From Callipepla californica brunnescens (taxonomy: Eukaryota; Chordata; Aves; Galliformes; Odontophoridae): a stretch of DNA of 64,000 bases. The notes under the pieces are model-generated. The model made no database searches and was not told the DNA's origin. It worked only from the letters and a program-made list of their open reading frames with translations. The stretch lies in assembly GCA_023055505.1 (NCBI GenBank), contig JALIRH010000018.1:13431646-13495645 (forward strand). The letters run 5' to 3'. Each line of letters opens with the position of its first letter. The stretch's first letter is position 1. A program made the position numbers and the translations under genes. This document shows, piece after piece, positions 25,429 to 38,700 of the stretch.

Positions 25429-25663
25429 GTGGAACAGGTATCGATTTCTCTCTCTGCCATTCACATCCAAAGGCAAACCCTAGTCAGCCTGCTGAATTCA
25501 CTATCTATCCACAACAAAAGTGTATTATTAATGATTCTCCTGACAATGTATCAGCTAACAGAAAATTTGATTGCCTTCAATATAAACTACATAACAGCCC
25601 TCCAGGAAAAGAATATCACATTTCTCCACGTGTACTTACTAATTTAGAATAAAGAAGACACTA

Positions 25664-28600
25664 TCATTTCCTCCCTAGAACAGCATCATAGAGCTTTCCA
25701 GTTCTCCTGACTTGAACCTCCTTGAAGCCAGCTGCCCTAAGGAGCTCGCTGTACTCTGCTGCTGTTCGCTCCTTTCCTTCAGTCTGCACCAACATGTTCA
25801 GTGAATACAGCTGGGTTTCCACAGGTCCACTTTTATCTTCAGCCAGGAGCGATTCAACCAGCAGCACTCCACCACCTGGATGAACAAAGAGTGTTATGAA
25901 AACCCTGAGAAGATGGAAAATTTTTCAGCTGAGTTGTTAAACCAGTTGCTATTCTGTTCTTTCCAGAAGCAGCAGCCTCTCAGTTTAGTCCTGTTTCACC
26001 ATCACAGAGGGCAAGAAGGGAGCAAAGGCATCAGAGCAAGCCACCGCTTGGTTACCTTGGTGCTGAAGCTGTATGATCCATGTATCTAATGTGTGGGAGT
26101 CTCCCTCTCTTTTTAATCACCAAAGCTCACACCTACCAGGTCTGCAGACCTTGTGGACTCCTGCCAGCAGCTGCCTGCACTTCTCATCGTCCCAATCATG
26201 CAATATCTTCGATAAAATGTAGAGGTCAGCTTCAGGGATGGAATCTTTAAAAAAGTCTCCTGTAAAGCAAAATATGCTTTCTATGAAAAACTCCCAAAAG
26301 AAGAGGAGGTTAAGCAAGTATCATTTACTCTCTTCAGTTCTAAGGACTCTGAGCTTGCCAGGCCCTTGACCCACATCAGATCTCAACAGTTACCCAGTAA
26401 AAAGGGAGCTACACCATAAACCCATGAGGAAAAACACACGTTTTGCACCCCCTAACACTAGTTTCATGGTCAGGCCTTTTATTCAGCTTCTGGTGAATCT
26501 TCTCACATCTTACTTCTCCATCACCACTCCCAGTTCTTTATATCACTATACATGTAGCATTTCATTTCTCCATTTTAGTTTTTCAGGAAGGGAAGGAGTA
26601 TGTAAAAGCAATCTCTGAACTTCAAGCAATATTAATTCCTTCCAGTAAAGATTTTTGAGGACATTAAACATCCTTACATCCACTTTCATCACAGATGGTA
26701 CAAAGACTACCTGAGGATCAGGTAAGAGGAAAGTGGGTAAGCTCACCCACATTCAAAGCCTCAAATATGACAGAAGTCTAGCAATCCCAACCAGAGAGGG
26801 AAAACCCCTTGCTCAGAGCAGGTCTGGTGTTCCATGCATCTGCTAGAAGGTCTGCACAGGAGACCAGAGAATGTTAAGAAGCCTGCAACATAGCATGACA
26901 GTTGTTAAACCCTGACAGATTTGCTTTTGGGAGTGCTCAAAGATATTTAAGCCACTCTGTGCACCAACTTTGGTTGCCAACACTTTTACACTGTCAGGAT
27001 AAATGACTAATTCAAGGCGATGTTGTACATGGGCACTTATGGTCACCAATCTCCCTGGTGAGAAACTAGCCATAGGCAACCCCTGCCCACCACAAGCCCA
27101 CGGGCCTACATCACACCACTACTGCCAGCACCTGCCCACAGAGATGTCTGCACCTACCTTCATGGAAGGCAATCCGTCGCTCCTCCTGGGGAACCAGTCG
27201 CTCTTTGGCCACTTGTACAACTTTGGGCAAGTCATAAATTGTGACAGTGCAATTAGGGTACAAGGAAACACATTCTTGGGCCAAAGCTCCTCCACCTCCT
27301 TTGTGGGGAGAAAAGTCAATCAGTGCTGAAACAAAACCATCTTGCTCTGCACACCTACTGTAAAGCAATGTCAGCAGGGGTGCATCCAACTCCATGGCAC
27401 CTGATGGTATTGGTTTGTCATCAAGTGCCACAGAAAAAGAAGAGGAAGGACAGGAGAGGCCATTCAGGTCTGCAGGGTTAGCTCCAGCTCTTATAGCCCT
27501 TACATGGCACCTCAGTCAGCAGTGGGAATTGAAAAACAGAACTGTTAAACAAGGGATGGAGCAGTAAGTGAGCCTGACAGGCTCTATGAATCTTGGCAGT
27601 GCTCAACAGAAATGGGGGAAAGAGAGTGCAGTCAGGCTCAGCCTAACAGCACTGACTGTAGGGGAGAGTCTGGCAGTGAAAGAACATATCATGCAAGGAA
27701 ACAGAAAGTAGCAAATTTGGCATGTAAACAAGGAGATGAGCCACCACACACATAGAGAATCTCTAGACAAACACTTAAGCTTCCTAATACTTGCACCAAT
27801 CTACTAGTTTTAAAACACATTCATAATAAGAAAACTCTCCCTTTTGTCACTGACAAGACTGAGATATATCCTTCTTTCCACTGCTTTGCCCATCATATAA
27901 GATAGGAGGGGGTCTTTTGTATGTGTCTGGTTTTTTGCTTTTTTTCTTTTCCAAACTTTGAAAAAACAATGGTCCAGAGGCTTTCTGAAGGTCTACTGAT
28001 GCTCACCTCCCAGGTCATAAATCTGTGTGAAAGGGGAAAGGTCAAATGCGGTAAGAACATCTCTGCCACAAATACTCCAGATGGAGTTCTGGCCAGCCAA
28101 GAACTTCAGCATTTCTTCTTCTGATCTAGTAACACAGACAGGGAACACAGAAATATAACTCAAAAATGTAACTCACAGCATTCTTAGTGACTCTTATAAT
28201 AGAATTCTTATTAAGAATTTGAGTTTATGCATTAATATCTCATTTTATTTATAACCAATACCTTCCTTTTGCACATAAACCTAGCTTGAGACTTATCGAA
28301 GCAGAAAGGAATAACTGTGCATTGATGCACTTGAATAGGGAATTAAATCTAGCAAAGTTAGTGAGTGTATTACTGCTAGTTCTTGGGCTTCAGGGAGACT
28401 AGAGATTTGCTTTTCACCAATAGGAAATTATACATTCCTATTTAAAATATCCAAAAGTTACCAATAATGGATATTGCTGAGAAGGGAAATCTCTGCATGA
28501 TGTTTCTAATGAATGGAATTCTCACATCATGACACGAATAACCAATCATAATTAAAACCATATTTTGCTTACCATAAGAAATATATTTCTATTAATATAC

Positions 28601-31600
28601 TGATACCTGTACATGGCTCGAAAAAGGTCTTTAGATGAAATGCCAAAAGCTCTTTCATATTGATTTCTTCCTTCTCTACAATAGAAACAAAAAAAAGCAT
28701 ATGAGCATGGATTTCTTTACTCCAAATACACACACAGACTGAAGTTGATAGACAGACTATATATAATCTCTGTATCATTGTTGATATGACATCACCCACC
28801 AGCCATTCCCAAAAGATGGTGAAATATTCAACCAGAATGTCTTGTTCTTCATGGAGCTACATCCAAGTCAGAGGTGCAAAAGTGGCATGACGATCACCAA
28901 TCATCACCTTCACGCACTGCCGGTTTGTTCATTTGTTGTAGACTAGAATAAGTGAGATTCCACACGCCATACTGAGCTACTCTATTATGCCTCAGCAATA
29001 GGAGCATCCTTAGTCATTGCTACTCATCATTTATTTAGACACCTTCAACAGTAAAAGCAACTGCAACAAACAAATGTTTTTCCAAATAGCAACACATACA
29101 GAGGTCCAATTTCTAGACCTACTCTAGGGAGGAGACAGGAGGAGAAACAGACAAACATGCAGTAGTAACAGCAGTAGATCTTAACTGTTTTTTACTTTCT
29201 GAGAACCACCCATTGTGCCCTTCCCAGGGACACTGAAAAGAGAAACACAAATGCAGCAAAGTAGCCTGCAACACAATGTATGCAGTGCCCACACCCTGCT
29301 CCTCACCTCACAGCATCAGTCAGGTAGTGCCAGCACAAGTAGACAGTATTGGAGTAATACATCATAATATGATACTGAGACTTGGGACTTGACTTTGTAA
29401 GGTAGGTATTGGAAATTTCAGTGTTTCTGTAGAAGGCTAAAGGGAGAAATAAATACATATATTAACACGTATGTTATCAATTTGCTAAGCCTATTGTACA
29501 GTGTGATATATACACATTATCAGAATGTATCTGTATGTCCCTGTAAAAAAAAAAAGTTGTTGCTTCTATACTCAGTACTTACAAAGGTAATTTGTAGCAT
29601 AGTATTCTGGCGTTGGAATTCTGACACCTGCAGTGTCAATATTACCTACTTATGTTTTCTTTAGAATTAAATATCCAGGAACAGCATGAGGAACATTTTG
29701 CAAGGTTCATCATTTATCTACAATCTCCTGCTGTCAGAAGCAGCTCCCTGAACTCGTGGGGCATCTGCTGTATGCTTGAAACAGGGCAAGAAAACATGAG
29801 CCACAGGAGGACTCAAGCATTTCCAAATTCATCATCGCTAGCTGTCTGATGAGCACAGCCTATTCTAATTACTTGGACTCAAAGACTCCAGTGTAAGGTC
29901 GAATCATGTCACTTCTCAGTTCAGATCAGAAACCTAACAAGCTCCTTCACACAATGGTAAAACTCCCACGGAAAATAAATGTGCTTTTAAGTTGTCTTCA
30001 CATTTTGTTTTAAAGTTGAAAATCATGCCCACGCATCAGACTTCTCTTGAGACAAGCTCTGCAGAGGTAGTTATCTTGTGCAAGGTTATCTAAGGCTCTT
30101 GCACAAAGAAGTTTAGAGATATGGAAACTTCCTCCTGGGATTTTCTTTATGTCTTCAATCATGCTGACATCTGTTGCTTCTCTTTTAGCTGAACTTTTAG
30201 CTTTCAGATTATGTCTCCTTTCAGCTATGGAAACCACCCTAAGACTAAGTATCACCTTTCCTCACACTTCACCTCAGTTTCAAAACCATGGGAACTCTAA
30301 GAGTTTTAGTTTCTCACTTCCACCCTTCCAGCAGCTGCCTGGACATTGCTCTGGGTGGCACTGCTGGAAAGGGGTTGGCCCAGGTGAACCCAGAGGTTCC
30401 TGACTATCTCAACCATTCTGTGATCCCCCTTCATCTGCCCTCTTTACCTCCTTCTTGTCTCAGCTCTACTGCCAGAAGCTTCAATCCCACACAGGCATCC
30501 AGGAGTCTTTCCATCCCCATAACGCTTGTACCCAAGCGTGTAGCAATGACATATAAAGATAGAGGTTGTCCTGACTCCAGCAGAAGATCAAATACTCCTA
30601 ACTCACAGGCAGTGAACATAACCTGGAAGTGAGAGAAAGGGGGTCAGGTGAAAGCACTGAGGCTAATTGTATGGCTTTGTTGGAGAAAATACAACAATAT
30701 TTTTTTTTCAGGCAAAAATTATTTCAGTCCAGCTAAAAATTCTCTAAGCACTAATAATACCATATAATATACCTTATAGTGCAAGCTTTTTTCACTTTAT
30801 TTTCCTTTGTTGGCCAGACCAATGAATTTTTCAGACTCACAAAGTTTATACTTAAGGGCCATTCTTAAGTTATAAATGTTCTTGACTGTCCCTTAGCTTC
30901 AGAACATGTTTACACATCTCACTTGCTTTTTGCCTGGAGAACTTAAGCAAAAGCAGGACTGTGAGTTTGTTGGCTTCATGTTTTGTTGGCTTGGTTTTAT
31001 TTGGGAAATGGTCATTCATTTTTTAGATAATTAGCTGAAGGGGAAAATAAAATCACATATGCTATAGCAAAGGAGTGGATATTTCACTCTGTAGACCCTC
31101 TTTGATTAATGACCATATACATGACTGATTTATTTTCAGGGACTAAGTCCTTGGCTACAGCAGACTCCCTGGTGAAGGAAGTTTTGTCTCAGCCCAAAGG
31201 GCTGCCTTGTTCAGACCAACAGAAACATGTTGTCTTTTCAGAAAGGATGGTGTGCATATCAGTTCAGGGAGAAGCCTTCAGACAGATAGGCATACATAAA
31301 TACACATAAAAAGAAAAATATCCTTCTCCAGCTGTAAACAGTTAAGTCTGTAAGTAGAAGATAATCTATTTCATTGCTCATCTAAAAGCCCCCAGAATGT
31401 GCACAATGTCATCAGCTCGCTGGACTATCTGTATCTAGAGTGATTTGATGAAGCCGTGGGAAGCTATTTTTAACCTCAGTGAAAACAACATGGCTTAACC
31501 AAAGTTGAGACTGTTTCTCAAAGACATTGCATTGCCTTTAATTTTGCAAGTGCTGGGCAGTCTTGTTTCTCACGATGCAAATGGTCTCTCGTCATCCATT

Positions 31601-32544
31601 TTTTCCTCCCTTCATTAAGTGTTCTATTCTTCTGGAGCCTTTGGATGCACTAGCATTTGAAGGCCTCTGGAGTGTATTCCTTTTGTTACCATATTGGCAA
31701 GGGATGCATCAGGAGACAATAGGAAAGGTAATTAGAGTTGTACATGAAGAAAAGACCCCCACTGCACTGGAAGGCAGGATTTTTCTGTCTATATGCACAC
31801 GCAAAGGCAAACAGTATCAGCAAGTGTTAAGAAAATTAAAACTACTCATTCTTACCTTGTGTCTTAATCAGATGCTGTCTAGAAAAAATATAGTTTTGAA
31901 AAAGACCACCTTTTTAAAGTTGAAATGGGACAACACATGGAAGTTACCAAAATTGCCTTCTGCAAAATACACACCAAAAAAAAAAAAAAAAATCATGTGA
32001 GAAAGAAGGAAACTCTCTTGAAACATACTTGAAAAATCTCACCATTTGTTGGGTATGAAGAGGACAAAGGCAGAAACACAAGGCAGTCTTCCGAGTCTCA
32101 CACTCGAAACACAAAAAAATTAGATGAAATCCCGTAATGTAAGGAGCCTTGCTCATTTAAGGTAGTCAGACAACAAGCCCTCAGCTATAAAACACTATAT
32201 TTCAAAGCCTCAAGCAGAGACAAGATCAGCTCACCCAACCTTCCAAAGGTCAGTGGGATCTCAATAAACGTTATCTCTATCCAGAGGAGCGAAAATTCTC
32301 AAACTTTTGTCTTTTCAAATTTCATTCACGTCTAGGTAAGTAGATAGGATCATTTCCTACGAGACCATTTTCTTTCCAAACATTTAGGTTAAGGAACTAA
32401 GGTTAGATTCCTTGAGTATTTCTTTCAGTATGCTTTTAAGATTCCTATCCAAGTCTGATTTACAGCTCTTACCTTTGAGACTAAAAATCCATTGCTGTAT
32501 TGAAAGATGATTTGAGGATAGCCAGCGTCTTCGGTGGAGCCCAT
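25664..32544 (-). CDS. ASMT: acetylserotonin O-methyltransferase, 8 coding exons
   Basis: The cytosolic enzyme transfers methyl from S-adenosylmethionine to N-acetylserotonin, making melatonin. Coding exons, in order: 32544-32473, 30622-30448, 29436-29307, 28675-28607, 28125-28007, 27298-27158, 26259-26137 and 25875-25664. All seven introns are GT-AG, and the frames join to 346 codons plus TGA, the length I recall for chicken ASMT. The start is MGSTEDAGYPQIIF with a strong Kozak context (A at -3, G at +4). Residues 1 to about 100 form the dimerisation region. Residues 186-195 (DLGGGGGALA) are SAM motif I. H256-D257 (in LHDWDD) and E312 (in EGKERT) match the catalytic His, Asp and Glu of human ASMT. 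The reading frame is undamaged. It lies about 7.9 kb downstream of AKAP17A on the same strand. Family and function are established; activity in this species is inferred. Confidence 0.97.
30335..30427 (+). mobile_element. CR1 LINE 3' end in ASMT intron 2
   Basis: A plus-strand CR1 tail ('aaggggttggcccaggtg', 'cagaggttcctgactatctc', 'aaccattctgtgatcc') lies antisense to ASMT. Its terminus is only about 20 bp from the intron 2 splice donor (GT at 30447-30446). Diverged, but recognisable by the CR1 3' signature. Confidence 0.75.
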
Positions 32545-32559
32545 CTTTCTTTAGTACTG

Positions 32560-32725
32560 AGGCACAGATTCTCTGCTCCTCTTAATTTAAATAAGCTTCT
32601 TTCCACTAGGCACAGCACACCAGCTGATCCACTTAATCTCAATGCTTCTAAGAAATACTTTGGTTGACAAACTAAGCTAAGTTATTTAGCTTCAATGTTT
32701 TTTTGTTGTTTTTTTTTTAATCCAG
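32560..32725 (-). promoter_or_regulatory. putative ASMT core promoter with CRX/OTX-type sites
   Basis: Upstream of the ASMT start codon, a TATA-like TATTTAAAT (minus strand, 32593-32585) sits about 40-50 bp from the ATG. Farther upstream are a TAATCT (32634-32639) and a consensus bicoid-class TAATCC (32718-32723). CRX and OTX2 bind such sites and drive ASMT and other melatonin genes in pineal and retina; that part is established knowledge. Their use here is inference, since such hexamers also occur by chance. The transcription start is not resolved. Confidence 0.4.
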
Positions 32726-35700
32726 CTTCAACTATTTATTTGAATCTTTTATTATTAAACACAAGGCTAAGAAGTGGTGCAGAATAAAGTTAAACCATCA
32801 ATTCAGTGATCAATTAGCATGATGTTTCTGAAGTACCAACTGAAAGTCGAAAATATCCATGAAAGATGAGCTCTGAAGAACTGACTACAGAGCAATAACG
32901 AGAAACCTGAACTCATTATATAGCATCAAGAGTTCATAAACCAAACGTGAGTATTACTGTAGGCTTCTTCAAACACAGTTCTACCCCATTGCACTGTTGT
33001 CTGTCTTGATGCTGGGAGACATCCCTACATCAGGGAACCCAATGAAATGTGACCAAAGGACAGAAGACAAATTGGTGATATGCTTCTTCAGAAGTGAAAC
33101 TGAGACATTCTCATGGATTACAAGTGGAGCATCCACTCAATTGCTTAGAGTGGTCTCAACATCCTACTGGCCAAACCCAGCATCTTTGACCTCCGCAGCT
33201 CTACCCATCCATCAATCACTAGGAGCTAGCAGCACACACACAACATTTATCTTGATCCCACTGAAACAGGGACCTGTTCAGATCAGCATAGTGTGCACAG
33301 AGCATCAAGACTTACCCATGCAAATAGAAGACCAGCATTACTACTGCAAAACATGCAGGAGGAGACCTGAGAAGTGCTGTGATGGGCACAGGTTCACAGA
33401 CTCCCATGAGGCACACCCTCTCCAGAGGTACAGAAGCAGCAAGGCCAAGCAGAGGCTATAAGAGCCTGTCTGCTGTCCTGATTTGTCACAGTGACCATTT
33501 TGCTCTGACAGTTGTCACTCAAGCAAAGTCTACAAGGAACTAAGTTTACTCTTTATGCTTTCCTGTATCTTGCAGGTGACAATGAGATAATCTGCAAATG
33601 ACACAGATGTGGAATGGATTCTGAGGATGCAGAGAAACGTCAATAACTGAAAGTTTCTACTATGTAATTCTTTTGACAGTCCATATTTTCTATTACATTC
33701 TTTTCATTATAGCCAGAAGATACTGCATTTGTTTAGCTAGTAATGAAACAACAGTGACACAGAATTAACTAAGTCTTGAAGTAGGTCATCAGCCTAATTT
33801 TCCCTTCTGTATACAACTCAGAAACCATCCATGTTTCCTATATTCTATCAACACAAGTTTGTCTTACATTACTAAAGTACTTCAGCCAAGCATAGAATAG
33901 CTACGGCATACCCCAGATACACAAACACTTGGATAAACAGATGGCTATGTGCTCAACTGATAGAGCATTGTAATGACCCACAGATCCACTCAACTTAAGG
34001 CAAAGCTGTGCAAGAGGATCTGGTTATAAAATGACCACACAGTTGATTAAACCACCTGGAGTACTTTTTCAATTGACTAATCCATCTGTTGAGGACACCA
34101 GATGTAATCATCTAATGAGATTACTACCAGCAGTGAGATATAGGGAAGGAGGGTTATGGATAACACTGGTCAGATTGATGTAGAGCCACACACACAGTGT
34201 TGCTGTTTCCAAGTAAATTGTTACTTTGTGCTTAAAGCCTAAGCTCCTCTTAAGCTCAAAGTATATTCATGAAGATGAACTTGCAGTGGCTTTCTGCCTC
34301 TGAAAACCCCATCAAGGTTTTTGTCATAGCACTTAAATCACACATAGGCTCAAGCTGATACTTCAGGTTTCTGTTCTGATGATAAATTCATCTTTGCACT
34401 ACAGACAAATATGACAAAAACAAAGCACCGTTTTTTGTATAACACAAGAAATTATTAATGAATAAAGCAGATTTCAAGTGAAATTAATATGCTTGCTGGT
34501 GAGAAATATCAGCTGACAGTATTTTCATGCATACAACCTTTTTTCTGAGCAACAAGAATAGATCTCAGGGACATGACTACAAGCTTCCATAAAACCAGTA
34601 TGGAAACAACTGTTCTCACTAACATTATTAAGCCTCCGAACATCATCAGCTGTTCAGCAGATGTCAGTTGGCCTGGAAGTTCATTAAGATAACAGGTGGT
34701 GCGAGCCAAGACAATATCGTACCTTTTTTCTTTGAAACAGCACATCCAGTTTCTGTGAAATGTTCACTTTTTTTTCACTTCTTGTTCTTCTCAAGTTTTA
34801 CAAGAGCAACATGACTTGGTTATCAATTTTGAAGCCAACTAATTTTAGTTTTTCCTGTTTACATTGCATACACTACTGACAGATATTCGCAGAGGGCAGG
34901 AAATCCTGTATACCCAGCACAGTCTCTTCTTACCTCAGTTTACCTATAGCTAAAACTCTGACTGAGAACGCCTTTTGAAGTCACAAGCAATCTGTTACTT
35001 CCAAACTGAGCTTCAGTGGCAAGTCTCCCCATGGCTTGGCATGGGTAAGCACCCCTCTTATCACCAGCTAATACATCTCAAATGAGTGTTACAGCCTTAT
35101 GCTCTTTGCGATCAACATTTGGGGCAGACAGTAGAAGGGAAAGACACTGCTATCCCTTCCCTGGTTAAGGCAGAGAGTAGTGGACACTCCTAGTAGTACT
35201 TCCTAGGTGATTACTTGGGAATATGTCCATAATCACGCACAGAATTGCAGGGAAGATCTATGTGATAAATAGGTGACAAATCCTTGCTCAGACACTTGTT
35301 GGGCAGGGTGAGACTTCTGACTGGAGACTGCTGTACCCCCACACCATTAACCCTTTGTGCTATCCTACAAATAGTCATTTCAAGGACAGCACTCCTGAGC
35401 ATCCCACCCAGACCAGGTGGAGCTTGCTTCACAGCTGCCACAGTGCACACCTGACTAGATTGGTTACCAGATAAAGAAATATTCCAGACAGCATTATAGT
35501 TTTAGAAGTTGTACCTACTCTTATGGCAAAGCTAATGTACAAATCTATTGGAAGGTAGTAGATGCTGTCAGGGGATATGGCATATAAGAGGAAAAACGGT
35601 ACAGTGTACTTTCTGTATTATGATTAGAAAAAATAGAATGGCCATGCATACCAGGCCTTCAGCCTGCTATCAGATTCAGTACAACAGAAAAATACTGGTA

Positions 35701-38700
35701 CACCTCCTTCTGATACCAATGAAATAATACTTACACATAGGAACACAAAATAGCTTCCACATACCCCATACTGAAGGAAGAATTCAACTAGTTTGTGGCT
35801 TCATGCACACTCTAGAGACAGCTCTGCAAATTTATTGTGATGCTGTAACAGAGGTTCTGCAAGTAACATGCTCATCAGGCTGGAGAAGGACCAGGTCTAT
35901 ATAGCACAACGTAAGCTTAATGAAATGGCTGTTGTATCAGGATTATAACCAATCCTCAAAGGCAGCATACCAGACACAGGCAATACGTATTTTCTTTTAA
36001 TCATAATTAAAAAAAAAAAAATAATAACCTGTATAGTAATACAAGACAACAGCAGTTGATTTTCCTTACCCATTTATAAATTAAGGCACATACCAAACTA
36101 CTCAGTTTAATTGCTGCCTTATCTAATACCTGTAACCCTGCTATTAAACACGAGCAGCTGCAAGTCTCCTACATGATCCTGTACCTGTTCAAAATTGCCC
36201 TACAGCTGACAGCTGATGTGATGCCCAGACAGCACCGTTTGGTTATCAACTACACAATCCTGTGCTTGCTTCCTTGGAAACCACTGTTAAACTTTCTAAG
36301 ACACTATTTCCACATAACATTTGAAGTGTTTTATTAGCACAACCAATAATTCATATACCTTTATTTTATTTCGCTGAATAGCTTACCCAACGAAGGCAGA
36401 CTTAATTAGAAAAAAATATTGATATAGTCATGGCTTTAGTAACCATTTCTTATTCATCCAAATTACTTCTGGCAATGCAACTCACACATTATCAAAATTG
36501 CCATGGCAGGCAGTATGCAGATGAAAAGCCTCACAACAAGACACTGAAGGGCTTGGAGCATTCCCATGTGCAAAAAGGAGTTGCTGTTAAATAAGCTTCT
36601 CTTCCAGTCACTTAGTGCACATCGAGGTCAGGAAGTAAAATATTAGACTGAGAGGCTAGCAACTGCGGAGACACATCAAGATTGAAAATTCTTTGAGGAA
36701 AAATAAAACATATATATATGTTTCTTCTCCAAATTGCTCATCCAGAGCCTTAACATTCTGACATAAATGCTGATATAAATCTCTATTTCTAGTCACTTCA
36801 CGAAGGTAATAAATTAACAAATAAGAACACTAACAAATGGAATAAGACATACATAACTTTGATGCAATGCAACAAAAGTAAGGCGTAACTCATGGTAAGT
36901 CAACGCAGAGAGTATGAGTCAGGTAACCACTGGTACATAATTCTCATAGCTCGATTTCAGGTGTTAAACAGGCAGATAGATACCTTTGCAGAAATTCTCA
37001 CAGTTGGATTGGATTCCTAGCAGCTAAATGTCTGAGAGTAAAGTTAGCAGAATAGCCTTAAGTATGAATGCAATTATATATGCATGCCCAATGTTCAACC
37101 ATATCAACATAAATTCAGTATTTCAGATGTATTAGTTGTTAACTCTTAGCAAATGTTAAGGAAGGTGAAGACCAACTAATTTTATCAGCTTCTCTTCAGC
37201 TCCTTAAAGTCAGTCTCGCAAATACAAGCAGTCAGATAAGCTTTATGAAATCAGCATCACAACATTCTTCTAGAAGAGGATAAAATATCAGTGATTGCAA
37301 CATTTAAGCTTCTAGAAGCCACTATGAAGTCTGCTGGTATTCCAGAATCTTTCACGTGAAACATGAAGAGCCCTAGAATATACTTGGTGGAGATATAATG
37401 GCATACAGTCAATACAGAACAAGGGATTACTATTAAAAATAACGTTATTTACGTTACTGCATCACCGAGGTTTATGAAGTATTACATACACATACCTCAG
37501 CCATAATAAAAAAACTTTAATAAATGGTATTGGGCAGAGCAGAGTATAATTTATAGCCATGTCTCATGTATCAGAAGATTGGAGTCCCAACTCTTTTCAA
37601 GTTGTTTTTTTGTTTTGTTTTGTTTTTTTACAGTTCAAAGCCATAATCAACTCAGACTTTGGAAACCAACAACAGAAACATGGTGGCACCCACTACAGAT
37701 CCATAGCACATCTACACTTATCACATTTCCTTGAGGTGTAGAACAATATCTGAGCAGGTTTTCAGCTGACTAGCTTGAGGGCACTGCTGGCTACTTGCAG
37801 CATGAAAGAATTCAGCTTAAGGCATCACTATCAAGCTCACATTCAGTGAAATAGACTGGAACATGCCTAGTCCTGGATTACCAACAGAAAGAACAGACTG
37901 AGTAGACACAGAAGCTGGTCTATAAAGAAGTACCACAGTGCCATGTCATTTAGTTGACTAAAAATTACCTTGCAGTTCCAGGTATCATAGGATGGTGTTA
38001 TTTTATTAGGTTTTTCTCCTGGAATCCATGTCACTGTGCATCTCACTGAGCAAGGACCAACTAAGCACCACTAAACTGTTCACTGTCAGATCCAGGGTAC
38101 AAGGAAACAGGATGCAATACTCATTTCAGTGGGCTCTGCACTGAAAAGACTTTGGAGAGCTTTGAAGCAAAAAATGCATCTGAAACAACACCGTCAAGTG
38201 TTAAAATCAGATGAATGTCTGCACTGGGCATTTAATGGGCAGCTTTAAGCAGTAGTTTTAAGAGGTTGTGATTGGGTTGAGCTGGCTGGCTGAAAGACAA
38301 CTACCTTCATATTCCCCCCCTTGGCATTTCAGGAAGTAAGCATTTGCAAGTAGCTTCAAAGCACCTTTAGGCATTCAGTCAACTGAGCACCTTACGTTAC
38401 TGTACTTTTTGGTGGTTGTATGAAGACAGCACTCAATATAAGCTGCGTCAGGCTAAGCAATCAAAGCCTGACAGATGAACATCCTACCCCTTGCCTCCCT
38501 CAGTCCTATTTCTCTGACCTTGACAATGCACTGGACAATGGGGGAACTGAATTTAATCACCTCAGGCTGGGATACCAAGCCTGCTCTTGGAGTCTTCTTT
38601 AAGGTAAAATAAATAAATAAATAAATAAAGGGAAAAAAGGACAAAGAAACCTATCCAGTACTGCCTTCTTTTGTAACAACAATGTCCATTGGATTTTCCT

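Noticed and set aside
27300..27431. Open extension upstream of ASMT exon 6
   Set aside because: It is intron read-through. The acceptor AG at 27300-27299 joins exactly to exon 5 to give DLGGGGGALA, matching the family.
31563..32000. 145-codon plus-strand open frame in ASMT intron 1 ending in a Lys run
   Set aside because: The Lys run is a genomic A tract. I considered a retrocopy with a poly(A) tail but recognised no source protein.
32997..33461. 154-codon plus-strand open frame with a Cys-rich end, between ASMT and AKAP17A
   Set aside because: No known domain, the frame opens at a non-ATG codon (first ATG at 33009), and no promoter or splice context. Cysteine spacing fits no zinc-finger pattern.
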